A DNA stretch of 64,000 bases from Xylogone sp. PMI_703 (Eukaryota > Ascomycota > Leotiomycetes): NCBI GenBank assembly GCA_021399445.1, contig JAJTUQ010000006.1, positions 1,364,001 to 1,428,000 on the forward strand. Direction: 5' to 3'. The position numbers and the translations under genes were made by a program. The notes beneath the pieces are model-generated. The model was given only the letters and a program-made list of their open reading frames with translations. It was not told the DNA's origin and did not search any database. Positions within the stretch are counted from its first letter, which is position 1, and each line of letters begins with the position of its first letter. Of the stretch, positions 34,914 to 46,833 are shown in pieces.

Positions 34914-37900
34914 ATGGCGTTGAGCTATGCGCCAACGACCCGAAATATTGACCTTAGCAAGTGCGTCAATCCGAGGCTTTTGTCCTATTATTCCGGGGTG
35001 TGACTGACCCAGCATACTCTGTATCTAGGTCCGAGAGTGAGCTTGCTATCAATATCCGCAAGGCAACCAGCATAGAGGAATCCGCGCCAAAACGCAAACA
35101 TGTTCGAAGTTGTATTGTGTATACGTGGGATCACAAATCCTCCCAGTCTTTCTGGGCTGGAATGAAAGTGTTAGTTCCGCCACTCCCATAGCTGTCTGCA
35201 TTTTGCCAAGTACACTGGAGCACTCATTGGAGCTACTCTTTATTATCAAGTCTCTAACCTAAAGCTATTGCAATAGACAACCGATTTTAGCAGACGAAGT
35301 ACAAACCTTCAAAGCGCTAATCACGATCCACAAAGTCCTTCAGGAGGGCCACCCCCAGACTCTCCGAGATGCTATGGCGAATCGAGGATGGATAGACAGC
35401 CTGAACAGAGGCCTTGCTGGAGAAGGATTACGTGGATATGGGCCTCTAATAAAGGAGTATGTTTACTTCTTATTAGCCAAGTTAAGCTTCCACCAGCAAC
35501 ATCCGGATTTCAACGGAACATTTGAATATGAGGAGTACATAAGCCTGAAGGGTATCAACGATCCCAATGAAGGCTACGAGACTATCACAGACCTCATGGG
35601 TCTTCAAGATAAGATAGAACAGTTCCAAAAATTAATCTTCTCTCATTTCCGGAGTGGAGGCAACAATGAGTGTAGGATATCAGCTCTAGTTCCCCTGGTG
35701 CAAGAAAGCTATGGCATCTATAAGTTTATCACCAGCATGCTACGTGCGATGCATACAAGTAAGTAGGATAGAAGAATTCTTCTTGCGGACGGATACTAAT
35801 ATACAATAGCCACCGGAGACGACGAGGCATTAGAACCCCTGAGAAGTAGATACGATGCCCAGCATTATCGACTTGTCAAATTTTATTATGAATGTTCCAA
35901 TCTTCGATACTTGACTAGTCTAATTACGGTTCCCAAACTCCCTCAAGATCCACCGAATCTTATGTCCGAGGATGAAACAGCTCCTCGGTTACCAGAACGT
36001 CCAAAACAAGAAATTGAAAGGCAGCCTACTCCTCCTCCTCCTCCAAAAACAGAAGAGCCTGATGAGATCGGAGAGTTCTGGAAAAATGAACAAGCGCGTC
36101 AAAATAGGGAATATGAGGAGCAGCAGCGAGTTCTGCAGGAGCGCCAAGCTCAGCAACTCTATGCACAACAGCAGGCCGCACTTCAAGCCCAGAGGGATTT
36201 CGAGGAACAACAAAGGCAGCTTGCTGAACAACAACGCCGAGAACAAGAAGCTTTACTAGCGCAACAGCAACAATGGCAAACTCAAGGCCGGCTAGCAGAG
36301 CTGGAACGAGAGAACTTTGAAGCGCGGGCTCAATATGAGCGTGACCAACTTATGTTGCAGCAATACGATCAGAGAGTGAAAGCTCTGGAGGGTGAATTAG
36401 CGCAGATACAGAACAATTATGGACAACAAATTAGCAGCAAGGACGATCAGATCCGTGCACTACAAGAGCAAATAAACACTTGGAGAACGAAATATGAAGC
36501 GCTTGCTAAGCTGTACTCGCAGCTACGTACTGAACACCTGGATTTGTTGCAGAAGTTCAAAGGTGTGCAGTTAAAGGCTGCTTCTGCACAAGAAGCTATC
36601 GATAAGCGTGAGAAGCTCGAGAGGGAGATCAAAACGAAGAACCTTGAACTTGCAGACATGATTCGAGAAAGAGATAGGGCGTTGCATGAAAAAGACCGCC
36701 TCACTGGTGGAAACCGCGAAGAGGTTGAAAAGCTCAAGCGGGAGCTTCGTATGGCCCTCGATCGCGCCGATAATCTGGAGAGAAGCAAAGGTAATGAATT
36801 ATCTTCAATGCTCTCCAAATATAATCGAGAAATGGCAGATCTGGAGGAAGCTCTCAGAAAGAAGACTCGTGCTCTAGAGGAAATTAGCGCCAAGTACAGT
36901 GAAGGTGGTTCTGATGCTGAGCGCTTGCTGCGCGAGAAGGAAGATGAGCTCGAAGTCTACAAGCAGAGCTTGGATGACACCTTACTCAAACTCAACGAGC
37001 TCGAATTATCCCACGGTGCAACAAATAATGCGCTAGATGGAGAGATTGATGCAATTCTGCTCTCAAATGTTGGCAAGATCAATGACATTATTGACTCTGT
37101 CCTACAAAGTGGTGTACAGCGTGTTGATGATGCCTTGTATGAACTCGATTCTTCCATGCAAGCTGGCAATCAGAATGCTACCCCATCTTACGTTCTCTCT
37201 CAGATAGAGAAAGCTTCATCTAGTGCCACAGAATTCGCCACTGCATTTAATAACTTCATAGCGGACGGTCCTAACAGCACGCATTCGGAAATTATCCGGA
37301 CGATTAACGTTTTTGCCAGTTCAATCGCTGACGTTCTCAGCAACACTAAGGGTCTTACAAGGCTTGCGACGGATGAGAAAAAAGCAGATCAACTCACCAA
37401 CGGTGCACGACAGTCCGCTCAATCGACGGTTAAGTTTTTCCGTAGTCTTCAGAGCTTTAGACTCGATGGCATGGAGCCTCTACAAAAGACGGACGTAGTT
37501 ATTAACTGTAACAATGAGGTGCAGATGAATCTCCAAAAGCTCAACAAGTTGGCAGACTCGTTTGCTCCCAGCAGTGCCAAACTCACCAACAATAAAGGTG
37601 ATCTTGGGGACCTTGTCGACAGCGAACTTAACAAAGCTGCTGATGCTATTGCGGCAGCGGCGGCGCGTCTCGCCAAACTGAAGAACAAGCCGAAAGATGG
37701 ATATTCAACCTACGAGCTCCGTATCCACGACTCTATTCTGGATGCTGCCATGGCTGTTACAAATGCAATTGCAAGGCTGATCAAGGCTGCTACCATCACA
37801 CAACAAGAGATTGTCCAGGCTGGTCGTGGCTCCTCTTCCAAGACGGCATTTTACAAAAAGAACAATCGCTGGACGGAAGGTCTCATTTCAGCTGCAAAAG

Positions 37901-38382
37901 CGGTTGCAAGTTCAACTAACACTCTGATTGAAACTGCAGACGGTGTCCTTTCTGGTCGTAACAGCCCAGAGCAGCTTATTGTAGCTTCAAACGACGTTGC
38001 AGCATCCACTGCTCAGCTTGTTGCTGCTAGTAGAGTGAAGGCCGGATTCATGAGCAAGAGTCAAGAATCGCTCGAAGAAGCCAGCAAAGCGGTCGGTGCG
38101 GCGTGTAGATCTCTGGTGCGGCAGGTACAGAGTATGATCAAAGATCGTGATCAAGAAGAAGAGAAGATTGATTATTCTAAACTCGGGGCCCATGAGTTCA
38201 AAGTTCGAGAAATGGAGCAACAGGTAAGGGTTCACAACTCTTCAATCTCTACCAAATCTTGAAAATATGCACTCGTATCTAACATGTTCCCTTCGCAGGT
38301 CGAGATCTTGCAGCTGGAGAATAGTCTGGCTGCTGCAAGACAGAGATTGGGTGAAATGAGAAAGATATCTTACCAGGAGTAA
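34914..38382 (+). CDS. SLA2: Sla2/End4 (Hip1R-type) endocytic adaptor
   Basis: Model join(34914..34960, 35029..35169, 35277..35758, 35810..38223, 38299..38382), 1055 aa. Sla2 links clathrin-coated pits to actin during endocytosis and polar growth. Seen here: an ANTH domain from about residue 17 (INIRKATSIEE, RSCIVYTWDHKSSQSFWAGM, then LRGYGPLIKEY), a Pro-rich linker, a long Gln/Glu-rich coiled coil (about 310-620), and a C-terminal I/LWEQ (THATCH) actin-binding module with RWTEGLISAAKAVA and a final coiled segment. The last exon is only 28 codons. Intron 2 uses donor GTTAGT, which restores MKVQPILADE. SLA2 is the classic left-flank marker of ascomycete MAT loci. Confidence 0.95.
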
Positions 38383-41300
38383 ACAAAGGCGAGAATATGG
38401 TCCAGTCTCATTTGGTAGGGTTGTACAAATTGTTAATAGGTGGCAGCAAGAAGCTTAATCATTTCGTCCTGTCAGCATAAAGTAAAGACAAAGTTGGTGA
38501 ATATTGCTTCAATTGATCAGTTTGCATCAAGGATACCACATTTGCTTGTTATTTTCTGGATAGTCATAGCTTGAGACAGAGGACAACCGTGGAAGCTCTC
38601 ACCTTACAATACTCCCTCTTAGCTGGTGCAGAATGAAGATATGTAAAGATGGATGTGTGTCACATCTTTTCAGCTTTACTTTTCTACCTATCACCTGAAC
38701 CTTCTAGTATTTATCTCCGTTTTCCTGCACGGAGTTCTTACTGTAGCCTCCCCAGATATATTGACTACTGTTCCTTTGGTTACCGTTCCCACTCATCAAC
38801 CGAGTTCGTCTCTCCTAAGCCTTCACTATATTTGTTCTGGTTTTTCTCTCCTTAATCATCTACCCATCTCAATCCCCTCCCACAACGAGTAGCTTACACC
38901 AGTACTATTTGATATTGGAAACAATAGCTCAAGTCGGGCATGCCAAAGGTGAGACTTTACAATTTCAATTACAATGGCTGCCTCCAAGTATCTTTCACAT
39001 CAGGAAGTATTGGTCACGCGCAGATTAACAATAGCCCTGCATTTCTAAATTTCTTTCGTCAGCATTCTGTATCCACATTTGATATTTGTTTCTTTTCCTT
39101 CTTTTGCACGTGAGAACTCCACCCTATCTCGATTGTATTCCTGTCATCTTTCAACCCCCTGCTGTTCTTGTTCGCTCTCTATTCACCAATCGGATCAACG
39201 GATTGTTTATCCATGCAGTTTAATACAACATCTATACTACTCTTTGCAATTTCCTCTGCTGATGCTAAGTCTAACTATCTTTCTCCCTCTAACTATGCGA
39301 TAAATCTATGCCTTAAATGTTATTACTGAGCATTGGTATTCACTTTGCAGTTCTCTTTTCATCGTTTATCACATCATTTCTCAGCAAGCCTCAGTGATGT
39401 GGCACTGATCAAGCATTTCTGCGCTAATACAAGCTCAATCCATAACCGGCCTGAGAAGAATTGCAAGAGCGACAAATTACAGCAAACTCTGTGGCTCAAC
39501 TGATTCACGATCCTAACCGAGGATCTTGTTCTCATCGCCCGTGCCCTGATTATGGTTTTGAGAGAATGTCGAGTGTTAATAGAGTAATATGTGTCAGGAT
39601 GAATCTACGGCTGGCCAACGCAAACCTTTGCAGATGAGCTGTCTTGGAGATCTCTAGCAAAGATCCGTTAGTCATACACTTCAGGTTAATAGCGACATTC
39701 CTGTTCGTATGGAATCTGTGAGATCATGCTCTGTAGCATCTGATGGGATGAAGCTGACGGCGCGCCAATAGGGTCCTCAAGTTCACCATGACTGGGCCTG
39801 GAGTAAACAGTGCCTGATGGCAGGATCTCCGGATCCGTGTTCGGTGCAATATTTTAGGATACGCGGCAGCGGCGGTAAGTATGGCTTGCTATGCATTTCT
39901 GCTTAAGGAATGCACAATTCGGCCTATCGCAATTCGATGTTTTCATTGGCTGACCTTCGTTCATATTTACTACAGTATTTTTCCAGCGGCTATAGAGGGT
40001 GTTGCATGGGTCTGGACAGCTTCAGATTGAGTATGTACAAGCGAAGGTGAGCAACATCCCTCCATATGCGGCGGCTCGCGAGGTTCCCGCGATAGCAAAG
40101 GAACCTAGCCCAAATCGACTCGGGATAGTATTTCAACGCAGCAATCACGATAATGAGTAATTATCCAACGCATTATGACTCGAGTCTCTCTCGATATTAG
40201 TCTCTCTTATGGAAATAATTAAGCACAAGTCTGCTGGGTCGAAATGGGAAATAATGTTGAGGGCTAAGGGAATACTGTAGAGTGGTGATAGCTTGTGGGT
40301 GCTCATTAGGACGTGGATGGATAGATGGGCGTGAAACCAGGACGAGGCCATGGGCGATCCTGTGGTGGTGCGTACGAGCGTGTGGGAAACGCGAGGCAAG
40401 CGCTTCGAATGGTAGCAATGATATCCAGTGCTGTGATGTCGGCGCTTGCATTGCATGACGTTTGCGCAGAGCATGCCGCGCAGAACCCAGCAAATAGGAG
40501 GTGATGAGTGATGAGTTTGCGGACGGAGATGTTTGCTCTGGTAGCAGCAACTGTGGCCGGAGGACTTCCCCGGCATGATTGATGCGCCGGCAGTGTCCGC
40601 CACACGCCCTGCCATACCAACATCATCGGCATGGGCCAGTCCTCGCACCCTACCTGCCTTATCAACCTCGATTTTGCCCCCGTACGGGACCCTCGGGCTG
40701 GCAGGACAGGCAAAACCGAGCCGGGCTGGGCAGCAATCTCTCGGATGGAGGGCTGAACGGAGGTTCTCCTCTCCGTTGCCTTCTTGCCTATCCCGGGTAA
40801 GGCACGGTAGGTGGTAGGTAGTGGTGTGCAGGCTGGCTGCAGCGATTGGGTCTCGACCCGCGATCCGCCGAAATCAAGGGCAGGGCGATCGTCTCGGATC
40901 CATGCGCCAGTGGCTCCCCGCTAGATCCACCGCCCTGAGTCTCCCTAATCCCCGCTAGCGCGAGCATGGCTCCAGCAGGGATCTTGTCCGTGCACTCCCT
41001 ACCATAAACGGTCGCCAATGCAGCTTGGGTCCCATGCTAGACTAAAGTGGCTAGCGGACTGTTCGTCTGTTCTTTCTTGGTCAAGCTTTATATCCACGAC
41101 CAACAAAGAACATCGGGGTATCATCCTCCTTTCTCGCTTCGTCAACGACACATTTGCTTTCCGTTACATCTGTTTAGTTTCATTACCATGTATTATGGGC
41201 CCTATACTATTAATCTAGCTGGCTCTTCTGGTTCATGCATGTTTCTTGGTGCCAATATGCTCCTTTCCCCACCCCATTACAAATGCACCGCTCCATTACC

Positions 41301-41462
41301 GTAACAGTTTCATAGCAAAAGCAGATCCCATCCCATCCCATTGGCCTGTCTCCAGACGCCTCAATCCCGACAGTTTGGGAATGCAGACATAATCGAGCAA
41401 GGTGACGCTCAAATCAGCAAGATCATCCCCGCTTTGATTCCGTATTTGCACCTATGGCATGT
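38383..41462. other. 3.1-kb convergent region between SLA2 and MAT1-1-1
   Basis: No recognised gene. 38650-39300 is strikingly C/T-rich on the plus strand, like a fungal 5' leader, and holds a 57-codon frame at 38940-39113 with no known domain. 40145-40820 has overlapping frames on both strands in GC-rich sequence without domains. This is the side of the idiomorph where extra MAT-linked genes sometimes sit, so a lineage-specific short gene cannot be excluded. Confidence 0.5.
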
Positions 41463-42788
41463 CTAGCCTGCAATCCATGCCGCAAACTCAACAGTCGGCT
41501 CCTGTTCAGTTACTTCAAGCGAAGTCAGCAGCAGATTCCAATGGTTGAGTAGTGCCTTGAAAACCAGATGAGCAGAGTTGTAGACTTACCATTGGGAGGA
41601 GTATAACCATTAGTGACTGTGTGGCACGGACCGTTCAGAGGACCATAGTTGATGAATGTATCAAATTGCCGGGGGTCAGCAGCATCGATCATATTGAATC
41701 GGTTCATGGCCGGCTTCATGAGCTCAGAAAGGTCAAAACTGCCTATGTTGGGGTCACTTAGATCAGGCATCGTGCTAGCCCAGTCGTAAGGGACACTGCA
41801 GGCGGTATTTAAGTGCGGCAGGATGTCATTCTGTTGGTAGTCTCCAGTGAACTTGCCAATTTCGAGGAAGTTGTTGACATCAAAGCCCAGGACCATAGCT
41901 GCAGCATCACGAGGAGCAGTGATGACGGACTGAAAGAAATTAGCTTGTGTGCTCGCTGTAGGAGGATTGGATTCCTCTTGTTGTTGGGCAATGTTATCAT
42001 TCATAGCAGCGATATTCTGGATTTGTGGCTGTGGAATAACTGGTGCTCCTGCAAGCAGACCCTGCTGAGGCATATGTACTCCTGCAATGTTGCTTGCAAC
42101 TGTAAAATGACGATTGATGATCGCAGCGGCTTCGATAGCTGTAATATATCCCATCTGGCCGCAGTAATTGACAACATCTCTTTCAGTCATTGTGGTAGTC
42201 ATGATTGCCTTGGGGAAAGTTGCAAAATCGGGCTCCGAAGATTGCTGCAATGACTTGGAATCATCGTGATAGACTTCGAATGACCAGTTCATTGTGCTGA
42301 GGTAGGCTTCCACAGGAATAATACCAATTTTTGGACAGATGAGGGCCAGGAATGTATCAAGAGGAGCTTGTCTTTTGCCAAGATGGTCACGGATACCTGA
42401 GTATGCTTTGGCAACGATTCCCCACTTGGCCTTGAAGGGATCCTTTTGCCACATTGCAGTGAGGAAGACAGAACTCTCTTTCTGCTGAGCAGTCCCAAAG
42501 ATCTTTGAGTACCAGGCTAGAAGTAATCAGGACGTATTCTTCGGTTGAGATAAGAAACTTACTGCGAAATGCAATCCAGGAATTCAGAGCCCTTTTTGGC
42601 ACGTCTACTCTGACAACGCCTGGAGGAATATAGATTCGACCGCTGGTCCTATGCCGATGAGGGACTCTGTGAAGAAGACGCTCGTTGGCCAAACTGCTGG
42701 AGAAAGATACCTTTTTGGCAGGCGGGAGGCGGGCGAGCTCATCTTTGGAGAGTCGTGCAACTTGATTGTTCATCTGAGCTGCAGCCAT
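41463..42788 (-). CDS. MAT1-1-1: mating-type alpha-box transcription factor MAT1-1-1
   Basis: Model complement(join(41463..41512, 41590..42516, 42563..42788)), 400 aa. The alpha box (about 64-125) is clear: KRALNSWIAFR, then after a 46-bp intron WYSKIFGTAQQKE, then AMWQKDPFKAKW, AYSGIRDHLGK and FLALICPKIGI. It is followed by the typical VEAYLSTMNWSFEV. The alpha-box intron lies at the position usual in MAT1-1-1 genes. A third exon of 16 codons is inferred from a GTAAGT donor and a GCTGAC branch; without it the protein would end in a short alternative tail. The protein specifies mating identity and activates pheromone genes of one mating type. It is adjacent to SLA2, and its 5' side faces the MAT1-1-2-like gene. 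Confidence 0.95.
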
Positions 42789-43195
42789 CTTAGATATGTA
42801 AACGCAAGTCCGAATTAAAATCTGAGTAGTCGCGAGATAGTGATTCCCCAGACTTTTATTTTGGGTACATTACTATCGTAGTGACATGCTTTGAAAGGTT
42901 GTTTTTGTTGAATTGTTGTTATGTTTTGATAATTTGAATCAAAGGTGAAGGCATAAAAGGTCTGCCGTGCTCGGCGGGCATAAGTGAGTAGCGGCCAGAC
43001 CCCTGACCAGAAATCTTGGGGCAGCTTCGCTAAACGCTCTATTTGTTTTAATCTCATTCTGCTACAATATTCGATAGGAACTTCACCATGAGCACTAAGA
43101 CACATCATCTAAACTTTAGGTTTATTTTCCTAGATAACCGATTACTCGGATAGGTGCTACATTCACCTCTTGAGCATGGTGGATTTTGCCGCTCT
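42789..43195. promoter_or_regulatory. MAT1-1-1 promoter region
   Basis: 407 bp between the MAT1-1-1 start and the 3' end of the next minus-strand gene. A 97-codon minus frame runs into it without a domain. I see no single convincing regulator site. Confidence 0.5.
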
Positions 43196-44672
43196 TCAAT
43201 TTTGATATCCCATTGCGAATCTGAAGAAAGGGACATTGGTGTCGGTCATATGGTCAAATTGTGCATAGTTTGCAGGACCGGTGAAGCCAACCAATGTCTT
43301 TGAGAGTTGTTCAAGTGTGATAACTCCTTTAACATCTTGCTTCTTCCTGCCTCCAGTCCAGAATCCTACATCATTATATGGAATGGCACAGAAACCGGAC
43401 CAGGTCATATGTTTGTATGGGTCTCCTGCTCGTCCAATGTTGGGATCTATCACCTGTGTGAAAGTTAACTTTGTTTTCTCATACGGCGTTCAGTCATAAA
43501 CATACCAGTTCTGTAGGGCTGTCGTCATTCTCCTATGCACATACATCAGCTTTTGAAGTATGTGTGGATGTGAATCGATACTTACTTCAAGGAATTTACT
43601 TTCTTTTTGATGATATAGTATGGTTTTTCTCAAGTTCATAAAATCTCCAACTCGCGGGATTTTCTGCTGAAGAGCGATCCATCCATCTGTAGGCTTAACA
43701 GAGTTATTCAGCCAAGTATTCCATGGGCTAAGTCCGCCCGGCTGATCTGGAAGCATATCTGGCAGCTTAGTATGGTCGTCATTAGCTGGTGATGCGCTCC
43801 AGGCATGGAGGTTGTTTTCGCCTGTGCGAACATTATTGTCTTTTAATGTCATATTCCTGAGATCACCAAGTACTTTTGCTGTTTGCGCAGCCTTGGATAA
43901 GAACAGACGTTGGGTTGATACTGACGGGAAAAGCTCCGGAGACTCCTTAAGCCTGTGGCATTGCTTGATGACTTCTCGAAGATGCTTCATTTCAGCTGGT
44001 ATATTCGATTCAAGGAAATTGTTTTGAAAGCCCAGCTTTGCATCCACTACTGCTTCAGGAAAGTAGAGAACAGCGTGAATGGAGAAGTAGAATAAATCAT
44101 CAAGGAGGCTCTTGATGAACATCTCTTCACATGGTTCTGCTGAGTTGATAGCAGCTGCGTTGTTAGTGAATTTTCTTCAACGGTGTTCTCTTTTTAACTT
44201 ACTTGCTTCTACTCCGGCAAAATAGTTGCGATAACTTGGAAGAGTTGAATTATCCATCTCGATATGTGATGTTGAAGAAAAGATTTCATTAAAATACGCA
44301 GATTTACATATTCTGGAGATGCATGGTTGTGCTTTGAGAAGAAATTTCTGCAGCTTTTGCAAGCTTAATTGTTGGGAAATAGCGATCTTAATAGTCTCAA
44401 TCTTACTATTGTCAGGCTCGATCTCTAGGCAGAGTTCACTTAGAATGAGTTTTCGGAACAAGCGTCCCAATAGGTTCTCCGCATCCCTTTCTCCTCGAAC
44501 ACTGACCTCGACAGCGAATAGCTTCAATACTATATCTTTCGATTGTTACTCCCTATTCTAACCTGGAATAAGAAGTACCAATTCTGATATCACCTTTTGT
44601 TAGAATGGCTAGCTCTACTTTTCCCTCTAATTCTATTGAAAAAGCAGTTGCAAATGCTCTTCCAACTGACAT
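43196..44672 (-). CDS. putative MAT1-1-2-like mating-type protein
   Basis: Model complement(join(43196..43453, 43506..43532, 43586..44154, 44203..44529, 44579..44672)), 424 aa. It lies exactly between MAT1-1-1 and the HMG gene, the place of MAT1-1-2 in Sordariomycete-type MAT1-1 idiomorphs, and has a comparable size. It has no DNA-binding domain. Conserved-looking parts are SPWNTWLNNSVKPTDGW, a 9-codon micro-exon, and the end block MTWSGFCAIPYNDVGFW then NVPFFRFAMGYQN. All splices close in frame; donors are GTAAGT, GTAAGT, GTATGT and, for the first, a weak GTACTT. The 5' exon (44579-44672) is the least sure. It overlaps the opposite-strand HMG gene by 68 bp. The alternative start is ATG 44257, giving 302 aa. 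The MAT1-1-2 name is an inference from position and size. Confidence 0.6.
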
Positions 44673-45648
44673 TGAACAATTCAAGATGCAATGGGAGAAT
44701 CATCTTAAACTACAAGAGCGGGGGCTCATCGTGTATTACATTCCAAAGCGCATGGGTCAAGAGATGGGGAATGAAGCACTTAAGCAATGTGCCAGAAACC
44801 TTTGGTAAGCTTATAGCATATCAAGTGCAAATAAATACTCACAAGTTGGTGATCTCAGTGCACTGACAGAGAATGACGCCTATCTTCATTATGATCTTAG
44901 GAAATCAGCCTATCGAATTGGATTCTTTGATCCTTCCCCAGAAGCTGGTCAAGACATCTTTATTTTTGAGGCGAAACACTGCGGTCTCTCACAGTCCCAA
45001 CTGCGTACAGACAAGGGGCTTACCAATACGACGGAGCAATCTACTAATTCTGAATTCTCACGAGATCATGATATATTGACTCCGTATCCTCAAAAGGTCG
45101 ATCGGACAGTTTCAAAGCCTACAAGGATTCCAAAACCTCGGAACATGTGGATTATATACCGGCAGGATAAGCACGAATTAGTCCAGGCTCAGAATCCTGG
45201 CATGCACGCAAGTAAAATCTGTAAGCATGAACACAAATATTTCTGAGTGATCTGACTGCTGATTCGATCATTTCCAGCTACTATTATTTCCAAGATGTGG
45301 CAGGCTGAATCACCGGATATAAAAGAACACTATAAGAAGCTTGCAGAAGAGGAAAAGTCTCGACATCATCAACAGTATCCTACTTATAAATGTTCTCCAC
45401 GGAAGTCATCAGATATCAAGAGGCGCAAGCAATTTTCCAAGCTTCTTCAACCAAGTATCCTAACGCTCCCAAATGAGATGGCATCCTCAGAAAGTCCGGG
45501 AGGCTTGAATGAGTCAGATCACATGAACAATTCAGTAATAGTTTCTCCGGAGTGTAAACGTTTTGATGATTTGCAGATGCCAACCTCGAATCCCTATTTC
45601 TTGGGTGATGATGCGGAAGACAACGCAGACGATGGATACCAATGGTAA
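44605..45648 (+). CDS. MAT1-1-3: HMG-box mating-type protein (MAT1-1-3 by position)
   Basis: Model join(44605..44804, 44859..45220, 45278..45648), 310 aa. The HMG box spans about residues 155-230: RIPKPRNMWIIYRQDKHE, NPGMHASKIS, TIISKMWQAESPDIKEHYKK, then a basic end. Intron 2 splits the conserved serine codon after its first base, the hallmark position in ascomycete MAT HMG genes. Being next to APN2, divergent from a MAT1-1-2-like gene and together with MAT1-1-1 argues for MAT1-1-3; MAT1-2-1 in a homothallic locus is not excluded. The reading frame stops at 45648. A coding-looking frame continues at 45563-45862, reachable by splicing 45534 to 45710 (323 aa) or by a frameshift. A second in-frame ATG lies at 44686. 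Confidence 0.85.
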
Positions 45649-46833
45649 TACAAACAATGAGATTCCACTCTTTCTGCGTCCATCACCGGAATCTGCTAAC
45701 GCCCAACAGGCTAAGATGGACCTCTTAAATCATGGAGCCTTCAATCCTGATACTCCTGACCTTAGAGACTTCATGAACGACATTGCGCAGCAGTGTAGCC
45801 TCGGTGCTCAGGATGACGTTAATACGATCGCTCCAGGAACCTATAATTTCCAACGCTTTTAACCCTGATTCCAGCATGAAGCGGGGCATATATCGAGCTG
45901 GCAAATGCCTTCAATTGGTCTCAGGCTCGGATTCCCATCATAAATGCGATCCAGAGGTTATGGTACGGTTCCCACTCAAGGTTTTGAAGAAATATGGATC
46001 TTGAAATTCCCCAATGATAAATTATTCGGTCTGTATTAATGTGATACACGAGGCTACCTGAAAATTTCCAGTGCTTCTATTTCGGTTTCGCGACTGATGA
46101 GTATGGGGAGGATTTTTCATCATCCGAAGTCATTTAGGTAGCTCTAGTCGTTCTTATCCCAATACAACAGCGTTCAATATATATGATCTAAATCTAGTAG
46201 TAACACATGCATGCAATGTAGGGTCAAATGTAGGTCCGAATCGATGACTCATCCATAGATGCTTGTCCTAATACCAGCTATCCTTCCTGAGTGCACCTTA
46301 AGGCCACGAGGGCTACTGCTATCTTTTTGCCTAACGATATGAATGAAGGAGCATAGAATACCAATCATGAACGTTGTCAATGAGTTATACAGTGCATTGT
46401 GTAAGCTAAACAAATATCGGAATATATAAATATCCAGTCTGGGTATAATAATCAATGAAAATTATCGGAAGACTCCTTTTCAGAAATTTGGGAATTACAG
46501 TCGGCCAAAGCGACATCCCGAAAATCTAGTATGGAATTAGCCTTCGCATCCATGGCCAACACTTAGCTATAGCCCATCCCCAATAATATAACAAGTATCT
46601 ATAGAGCCTACTCGGTATAGAAGCTATACCCAGGATTATTTGTGAAGAGGTGATAGGCTACATCAATCCTGAGGATACAGTGATTAGTATCCTCTAGAAC
46701 CACTCTGCTTGCTTATAGCAGACGACGAGACGACGAAATGACGAGGCAAAGAGATGAAAAGTGAATATAAAGCAGTAATCGACCTTAGTGAGGTTAGCTT
46801 AAGACGCTCTCGCCGCTCTTGTTACGAAGAGTC
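45649..46833. other. convergent region between HMG mating gene and APN2
   Basis: The first 200 bp hold the possible extra HMG exon (45710-45862). The rest is AT-rich intergenic DNA between two 3' ends, equivalent to the APN2-MAT spacer used as a variable marker in other fungi. No other gene is seen. Confidence 0.5.

Noticed and set aside
40145..40817. Overlapping frames on both strands in GC-rich DNA between SLA2 and MAT1-1-1
   Set aside because: Up to five frames are open at once, so openness reflects base composition rather than coding.
45645..45709. Intron GTAATA...CAACAG after the last HMG exon
   Set aside because: It splices cleanly but the joined frame stops six codons later, so it does not rescue the downstream open frame.
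41463..45862. Firm naming of the HMG gene as MAT1-2-1 (homothallic locus)
   Set aside because: Position beside APN2, divergence from the middle gene and company of MAT1-1-1 fit MAT1-1-3 better; sequence alone by eye cannot separate the two.
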